From: Pisaster brevispinus
Taxonomy: Eukaryota; Echinodermata; Asteroidea; Forcipulatida; Asteriidae
DNA: 64,000 bases
Reading direction: 5' to 3'
Assembly (NCBI GenBank): GCA_023634235.1
Contig: JAMKCF010000020.1
Location: 6,324,001-6,388,000 of the forward strand
Part shown: in pieces, positions 55,829-64,000 of the stretch
Layout: each line of letters begins with the position of its first letter
How positions within the stretch are numbered: position 1 is the first letter of the stretch
Notes under the pieces: generated by a model
Seen by the model: only the letters and a program-made list of their open reading frames with translations
Told to the model about the DNA's origin: nothing
Databases searched by the model: none
Made by a program: the position numbers and the translations under genes

Positions 55829-58800
55829 GAAAAGTTGTCATCACCGATCAAGCTGAGATTGAACCAGTTACTTCAGAACACCCATGTTTCTTAGTACAGA
55901 ATTCACCACAAAGCATTTGAAGAAGTTTGAAAAGTTTTCGTCTCCGATTAGCCTAAGACTTGAACCAGTTGCTTCAGAACAACCATGTTTCTTAGTACAA
56001 AATTCATCACAGAGCAATCTGAGCAGTTTAAAAAGTTTCGTCTGCAATCAGGTTAAGATTGAACCAGTAGCTTCAAAACACCCATATTTCTTAGTACAGA
56101 TTTCATCATAGACCAATCTGAACAGTTTGACAACATGTTGGCTGCGATCAGGTTAAGATTGAGTCAGTAGCTTCAGAACACCCATGTTTCTTGTTACAAA
56201 ATTAAACATAGAGCAATCTGAGTAGTTTGAAAAGTTTTTGTCTCCGATTAGCCTAAGATTGAACCAGTTGCTTCAGAACACCCATGATTCCTATTACAGA
56301 ATTAAACATAGAGCAATTTGAGCAGTTTGAAAAGTTTTTGTCTCCGATCAGCCTAAGATTGAACCAGTTGCTTCAGAACACCCATGATTCCTATTACAAA
56401 AATCATCACAGAGCAATTTGAGCAGTTAAAAAAGATCTTTGTCTCCGATCAGCCTAAGATTGAACCAGTTGCTTCAGAACACCCATGATTCCTATTACAG
56501 AAATCATCACAGAGCAATTTCAGCAGTTAAAAAAGTTTTTGTCTCCGATCAGCCTAAGATTGAACCAGTTGCTTCAGAACACCCATGATTCCTATTACAG
56601 AATTAAACATAGAGCAATTTGAGCAGTTAAAAAAGTTTTTGTCTCCGATCAGCCTGAGATTGAACCAGTTGCTTCAAAACACCCATAATTCTTAGTACAA
56701 ATTTTATCACAGGGCAATATGAACAGTTTAAAAAGGTTAACATTGAACCAGTAGCTTCAGAACATCTGTTTCTCAGTACAGATTTAATCACAGGGCATAA
56801 TGAGCAGTTTAAAAAGTTTTCGTCTGCGATCAGGTTAAGATTGAACCAGTAGCTTCAGAACATCTGTTTCTTAGTACAGATTTCATCACAGGGCAATTTG
56901 AGCAGTTTAAAAAGTTTTCGTCTCCGATTAGCCTAAGTCTGAACCAGTTGCTTCAGAACACCCATGTTTCTTAGTACAGATTTCATCACAGGGCAATTTG
57001 AGCAGTTTAAAAAGTTTTCGTCTCCGATTAGCCTAAGACTGAACCAGTAGCTTCAAAATACCCATGTTTCCTAGTACGGATTTCATCATAGACAAATCTG
57101 AACAGTTTGACAAAGATTGAGTCAGATGCTTCAGAACACCCATGTTTCTTGTTTTAAAATTCATCATAGAGCAATCTGAGTAGTTTATAAAGTTTTCGTC
57201 TCCGATGACCCTAAGATTGAACCAGATGCTTCAAAACACCGATGTTTCTTGGTACCAAATTCATCATAGACCAATCTGAACAGTTTGAAAAGTTGTTGTC
57301 ACCGATCAGCCTTAGATTGAACCAGATCCTTCAGAACACCCATGTTTGTTGGTACCAAATTCATCATAGACCAATCTGAACAGTTTGAAAAGTTTTCGTT
57401 TCCGATGACCCTAAGATTGAACCAGATGCTTCAGAACACCCATGTTTCTTTTTACCAAATTCATCTTAGACCAATCTGAACGGTTTGAAAAGTTTTCGTC
57501 TCCGATCAGCCTAAGATTGAACCAGTTGCTTCAGAACACCCATGATTCCTATTACAGAAATCATCACAGAGCAATTTGAGCAGTTAAAAAAGGTTTTTGT
57601 CTCCGATCAGCCTGAGATTGAACCAGTTGCTTCAAAACACCCATGATTCCTTATTACAGAATTTAACTATATAGCAATTTGAGCAGTTAAAAAAGGTTTT
57701 TGTCACCAATCAGCCTAAGATTGAACCAGATGCTTCAGAACACCCATGTTTCTTGGTACCAGATTCATCATAGACCAATCTGAACAGTTTGAAAAGTTGT
57801 TGCCACCGATCAGTCTAAGATTGAAACAGATGCTTCAGAACACCCATGTTTCTTGGTACCAAATTCATCATAGACCAATCTGAACAGTTTGAAAAGTTTT
57901 CGTCTCCGATGACCCTAAGATTGAACCAGATGCTTCAGAACACCCATGTTTCTTGGTACCAAATTCATCATAGACCAATCTGAACAGTTTGAAAAGTTTT
58001 TGTCACCGATTAGCCTAAGATTGAACCAGATGCTTCAGAACACCCATGTTTCTTGTTTTAGAATTCATCATAGAGCAATCTGAGTAGTTTATAAAGTTTT
58101 CGTCTCCGATGACCCTAGGATTGAACCAGATGCTTAAGAACACCCATGTTTGTTGGTACCAAATACATCATAGACCAATCTGAACAGTTTGAAAAGTTTT
58201 CGTTTCCGATTACCCTAAGATTGAACCAGATGCTTCAGAACACCCATGTTTATTGGTACCAAATTCATCATAGACCAATCTGAACAGTTTGAAAAGTTGT
58301 TGTCACCGATCAGCCTAAGATTGAACCAGTTGCTTCAGAACACCCATGTTTCTTGGTACAAAATTCATCTTAGACCAATCTGAACAGTTTGAAAAGTTTT
58401 CGTCTCCGATCAGCCTTAGATTGAACCAGATGCTTCAGAACATCCATGTTTCTTGGTAACAAATTTATCATAGACCAATCTGAACAGTTTGAAAAGTTTT
58501 TGTCTCCGATCAGCCTAAGATTGAACCAGTTGCTTCAGAACACCCATGAAATCCTATTACAGAATTTAACATATAGCAATCTGAGTAGTTTGAAAAGTTT
58601 TCGTCTCCGATGACCCTAAGATTGAACCAGATGCTTCAGAACACCCATGTTTCTTAGTACCAAATTCATCTTAGACCAATCTGAACAGTTTGAAAAGTTT
58701 TTGTCTCCGATCAGCCTAAGATTGAACCAGTTGCTTCAGAACACCCATGATTCCTATTACAAAAATCATCACAGAGCAATTTGAGCAGTTAAAAAAGGTC

Positions 58801-61800
58801 TTTGTCTCCGATCAGCCTGAGATTGAACCAGTTGCTTCAAAACACCCATGATTCCTATTACAGAATTTAACATATAGCAATTTGAGCAGTTAAAAAAGGT
58901 TTTTGTCACCGATCAGCCTAAGATTGAACCAGATGCTTCAGAACACCCATGTTTCTTGGTACCAAATTCATCTTAGACCTATCTGAACAGTTTGAAAAGT
59001 TGTTGTCACCGATCAGTCTAAGATTGAACCAGATGCTTCAGAACACCCATGTTTCTTGGTACCAAATTCATCTTAGACCAATTTGAACAGTTTGAAAAGT
59101 TTTCGTCTCCGATCAGCCTTAGATTGAACCAGATGCTTCAGAACACCCATGTTTGTTGGTACCAAATTCATCATAGACCAATCTGAACAGTTTGAAAAGT
59201 TTTCGTCTCCGATGACCCTAAGATTGAACCAGATGCTTCAGAACACCCATGTTTCTTGGTACCAAATTCATCATAGACCAATCTGAACAGTTTGAAAAGT
59301 TTTTGTCACCGATTAGCCTAAGATTGAACCAGATGCTTCAGAACACCCATGTTTCTTTTTACCAAATTCATCTTAGACCAATCTGATCTTTTTTAAAAGT
59401 TTTCGTCTCCAATCAGCCTAAGATTGAACCAGTTGCTTCAGAACACCCATGATTCCTATTACATAATTTAACATATAGCAATCTGAGTAGTTTGAAAAGT
59501 TGTTGTCTCCGATGACCCTAAGATTGAACCAGATGCTTCAGAACACCCATGTTTCTTGGTACCAAATTCATCTTAGACCAATCTGAACAGTTTGACAAGT
59601 TTTTGTCACCGATCAGCCTAAGATTGAACCAGATGCTTCAGAACACCCATGTTTCTTGTTTTAGAATTCATCATAGAGCAATCTGAGTAGTTTGAAAAGT
59701 TTTCGTCTCCGATGACCCTAGGATTGAACCAGATGCTTCAGAACACCCATGTTTCTTGGTACCAAATTCATCTTAGACCAATTTGAAAAGTTTGAAAAGT
59801 TTTCGTCTCCGATCAGCCTTAGATTGAACCAGATGCTTCAGAACACCCATGTTTGTTGGTACCAAATTCATCATAGACCAATCTGAACAGTTTGAAAAGT
59901 TTTCGTTTCCGATGACCCTAAGATTGAACCAGATGCTTCAGAACACCCATGTTTATTGGTACCAAATTCATCCAATAGACCAATCTATACAGTTTGAAAA
60001 GTTTTCGTCTCCGATGACCCTAAGATTGAACCAGATGCTTCAGAACACCCATGTTTCTTGGTACCAAATTCATCATAGACCAATCTGAACAGTTTGAAAA
60101 GTTTTTGTCACCGATCAGCCTAAGATTGAACCAGATGCTTCAGAACACCCATGTTTCTTTTTACCAAATTCATCTTAGACCAATCTGAACGGTTTGAAAA
60201 GTTTTCGTCTCCGATCAGCCTAAGATTGAACCAGTTGCTTCAGAACACCCATGATTCCTATTACAGAATTTAACATATAGCAATCTGAGTAGTTTGAAAA
60301 GTTTTTGTCTCCGATGACCCTAAGATTGAACCAGATGCTTCAGAACACCCATGTTTCTTGGTACCAAATTCATCTTAGACCAATCTGAACAGTTTGAAAA
60401 GTTTTTGTCACCGATCAGCCTAAGATTGAACCAGATGCTTCAGAACACCCATGTTTCTTGTTTTAGAATTCATCATAGAGCAATCTGAGTAGTTTATAAA
60501 GTTTTCGTCTCCGATGACCCTAGGATAGAACCAGATGCTTAAGAACACCCATGTTTATTGGTACCAAATTCATCATAGACCAATCTGAACAGTTTGAAAA
60601 GTTTTCGTTTCCGATGACCCTAAGATTGAACCAGATGCTTCAGAACACCCATGTTTATTGGTACCAAATTCATCATAGACCAATCTGAACAGTTTGAAAA
60701 GTTTTTGTCACCGATCAGCCTAAGATTGAACCAGATGCTTCAGAACACCCATGTTTCTTGGTACCAAATTCATCATAGACCAATCTGAACAGTTTGAAAA
60801 GTTGTTGTCACCGATCAGCCTAAGATTGAACCAGTTGCTTCAGAACACCCATGTTTCTTGGTACCAAATTCATCTTAGACCAATCTGAACAGTTTGAAAA
60901 GTTTTCGTCTCCGATCAGCCTTAGATTGAACCAGATGCTTCAGAACATCCATGTTTCTTGGTAACAAATTTATCATAGACCAATCTGAACAGTTTGAAAA
61001 GTTTTTGTCTCCGATCAGCCTAAGATTGAACCAGTTGCTTCAACACCAATGAAATCCTATTACAGAATTTAACATATAGCAATCTGAGTAGTTTGAAAAT
61101 TTTTCGTCTCCGATGACCCTAAGATTGAACCAGATGCTTCAGAACACCCATGTTTCTTAGTACCAAATTCATCTTAGACCAATCTGAACAGTTTGAAAAG
61201 TTTTTGTCTCCGATCAGCCTAAGATTGAACCAGTTGCTTCAGAACACCCATGATTCCTATTACAAAAATCATCACAGAGCAATAGGAGCAGTTAAAAAAG
61301 GTCTTTGTCTCCGATCAGCCTGAGATTGAACCAGTTGCTTCAAAACACCTATGTTTTTTAGTACAGATTTTATGACAGGGCAATCTGAACAGTTAAAAAA
61401 GTTTTCGTCTCCGATCAACCTAAGACTGAACCAGTTGCTTCAGAACACCCATGATTCCTATTACAGAATTTAACATATAGCAATCTGAGTAGTTTGAAAA
61501 GTTTTTGTCTCCGATGACCCTAAGATTGAACCAGATGCTTCAGAACACCCATGTTTCTTGGTACCAAATTCATCATAGACCAATCTGAACAGTTTGAAAA
61601 GTTTTCGTCTCCGATCAGCCTTAGATTGAACCAGATGCTTCAGAACACCCATGTTTGTTGGTACCAAATTCATCATAGACCAATCTGAACAGTTTGAAAA
61701 GTTTTCGTTTCCGATGACCCTAAGATTGAACCAGATGCTTCAGAACACCCATGTTTCTTGGTACCAAATTCATCACAGAGCAATTTGAGCAGTTAAAAAA

Positions 61801-64000
61801 GGTTTTTGTCACCGATCAGCCTAAGATTGAACCAGATGCTTCAGAACACCCATGTTTCTTGGTACCAAATTCATCTTAGACCAATCTGAACAGTTTGAAA
61901 AGTTTTTGTCACCGATCAGCCTGAGATTGAACCAGATGCTTCAGAACACCAATGTTTCTTGGTACCAAATTCATCATAGACCAATTTGAACAGTTCGAAA
62001 AGTTGTTGTCACCGATCAGTCTAAGATTGAACCAGATGCTTCAGAACACCCATGTTTCTTGGTACCAAATTCATCATAGACCAATCTGAACAGTTTGAAA
62101 AGTTTTCGTCTCCGATCAGCCTTAGATTGAACCAGATGCTTTAGAACATCCATGTTTCTTGGTAACAAATTTATCATAGACCAATCTGAACAGTTTGAAA
62201 AGTTTTTGTCACCGATCAGCCTAAGATTGAACCAGATGTTTCAGAACACCCATGTTTCTTGGTACCAAATTCATCTTAGACCAATCTGAACGGTTTGAAA
62301 AGTTTTCGTCTCCGATCAGCCTACGATTAAACCAGATGCTTCAGAACACCCATGTTTCTTGGTACCAAATTCATCTTAGAGCAATCTGAACGGTTTGAAA
62401 AGTTTTCGTCTCCGATCAGCCTAAGATTGAACCAGTTGCTTCAGAACACCCATGATTCCTATTACAGAAATCATCACAGAGCAATTTGAGCAGTTAAAAA
62501 AGGTTTTTGTCTCCGATCAGCCTGAGATTGAACCAGTTGCTTCAAAACACCCATGATTCCTATTACAGAATTTAACATATAGCAATTTGAGCAGTTAAAA
62601 AAGGTTTTTGTCACCGATCAGCCTAAGATTGAACCAGATGCTTCAGAACACCCATGTTTCTTGGTACCAAATTCATCTTAGACCTATCTGAACAGTTTGA
62701 AAAGTTGTTGTCACCGATCAGTCTAAGATTGAACCAGATGCTTCAGAACACCCATGTTTCTTGGTACCAAATTCATCTTAGACCAATTTTAACAGTTTGA
62801 AAAGTTTTCGTCTCCGATCAGCCTTAGATTGAACCAGATGCTTCAGAACACCCATGTTTGTTGGTACCAAATTCATCATAGACCAATCTGAACAGTTTGA
62901 AAAGTTTTCGTCTCCGATGACCCTAAGATTGAACCAGATGCTTCAGAACACCCATGTTTCTTGGTACCAAATTCATCATAGACCAATCTGAACAGTTTGA
63001 AAAGTTTTTGTCACCGATTAGCCTAAGATTGAACCAGATGCTTCAGAACACCCATGTTTCTTTTTACCAAATTCATCTTAGACCAATCTGATCTTTTTTA
63101 AAAGTTTTCGTCTCCAATCAGCCTAAGATTGAACCAGTTGCTTCAGAACACCCATGATTCCTATTACATAATTTAACATATAGCAATCTGAGTAGTTTGA
63201 AAAGTTGTTGTCTCCGATGACCCTAAGATTGAACCAGATGCTTCAGAACACCCATGTTTCTTGGTACCAAATTCATCTTAGACCAATCTGAACAGTTTGA
63301 CAAGTTTTTGTCACCGATCAGCCTAAGATTGAACCAGATGCTTCAGAACACCCATGTTTCTTGTTTTAGAATTCATCATAGAGCAATCTGAGTAGTTTGA
63401 AAAGTTTTCGTCTCCGATGACCCTAGGATTGAACCAGATGCTTCAGAACACCCATGTTTCTTGGTACCAAATTCATCTTAGACCAATTTGAAAAGTTTGA
63501 AAAGTTTTCGTCTCCGATCAGCCTTAGATTGAACCAGATGCTTCAGAACACCCATGTTTGTTGGTACCAAATTCATCATAGACCAATCTGAACAGTTTGA
63601 AAAGTTTTCGTTTCCGATGACCCTAAGATTGAACCAGATGCTTCAGAACACCCATGTTTATTGGTACCAAATTCATCCAATAGACCAATCTATACAGTTT
63701 GAAAAGTTTTCGTCTCCGATGACCCTAAGATTGAACCAGATGCTTCAGAACACCCATGTTTCTTGGTACCAAATTCATCATAGACCAATCTGAACAGTTT
63801 GAAAAGTTTTTGTCACCGATTAGCCTAAGATTGAACCAGATGCTTCAGAACACCCATGTTTCTTTTTACCAAATTCATCTTAGACCAATCTGAACGGTTT
63901 GAAAAGTTTTCGTCTCCGATCAGCCTAAAATTGAACCAGTTGCTTCAGAACACCCATGATTCCTATTACAGAATTTAACATATAGCAATCTGAGTAGTTT
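55829..64000. repeat. 100 bp satellite array, about 81 monomers, runs past window edge
   Basis: Monomers of very nearly 100 bp built on gattgaaccagatgcttcag, aacacccatgtttcttggta, ccaaattcatcatagaccaa, tctgaacagtttgaaaagtt and ttcgtctccgatcagcctaa. Variant classes exist, for example one with 'gattcctattacagaatttaacatatagcaa' and one with 'gagcagttaaaaaagg'. The left edge monomers (55829-57100) are the most diverged. From about 58700 to 60295 the array repeats almost exactly 3705 bp later (62405-64000). Another stretch (58.1-58.6 kb) repeats near 60.5-61.1 kb at offsets of about 2405-2505. With a period of 100, any ORF through it is accidental. Confidence 0.95.

Noticed and set aside
55829..64000. 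Regularly spaced repeats resembling a CRISPR array
   Set aside because: The whole 100 bp unit repeats with no unique spacers, the genome is eukaryotic and no cas-like genes are present. It is satellite DNA.

Overview
This 64 kb window is eukaryotic and looks like a gene-poor, transposon-rich stretch from a marine invertebrate genome. It is AT-rich, has GT-AG introns, tRNA-derived SINEs, many short inverted-repeat DNA elements and long satellite DNA. The SINE body (tRNA-like head followed by a 'cttgctcaagg' type tail) and the frequent acatgtacatgta strings suggest an echinoderm, perhaps a sea star. That assignment is inference. No prokaryotic features, rRNA genes or functional tRNA genes were seen.

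Layout. 1-2271 is a long open P-element (THAP9-type) transposase frame, cut by the left edge. 2.3-7.3 kb holds (TG)n cassettes, a small MITE and a CpG-rich segment. 7.9-9.8 kb is a broken Ty3/gypsy-type retrotransposon (gag, protease, start of RT). 10.8-13.1 kb has a tandem duplication, a piggyBac-like MITE, two tRNA-derived SINEs and a foldback element. 14.96-15.10 kb (minus) is the first coding exon of ketohexokinase, the clearest host gene here. 20.0-23.0 kb is a spliced but mutated PIF/Harbinger transposase. 23.1-24.6 kb is a deleted Tc1/mariner-like element, and 24.6-27.2 kb a decayed autonomous DNA transposon with an 18 bp inverted repeat at its ends. 28.3-37 kb carries phase-compatible minus-strand exons of an unidentified host gene, with introns filled by an internally deleted LTR retrotransposon (itself carrying a 748 bp DNA element) and a TA-flanked pogo-like element. 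37.7-45.7 kb has more MITEs, a 41 bp minisatellite and a second, partial copy of the 24.6 kb transposon family.

46.2-51.5 kb is the most interesting unit: a 5.29 kb element bounded by an exact 18 bp inverted repeat. It carries one intact 947-codon minus-strand ORF with coiled coil, RNase H/DDE-like motifs and a separate C-terminal domain, which I cannot place in a named superfamily. Right of it lie a near-perfect 0.75 kb palindrome, three head-to-tail copies of a 450-480 bp inverted-repeat element, and duplicated unique sequence. From 55.8 kb to the right edge the window is a 100 bp satellite (about 81 monomers) with a 3705 bp higher-order duplication.

The open reading frames are nearly all transposon-derived. 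The host contribution visible here is a few short exons. The intact P-type and 947-codon frames suggest recent transposition, while the other elements are fossils that record nested insertion.
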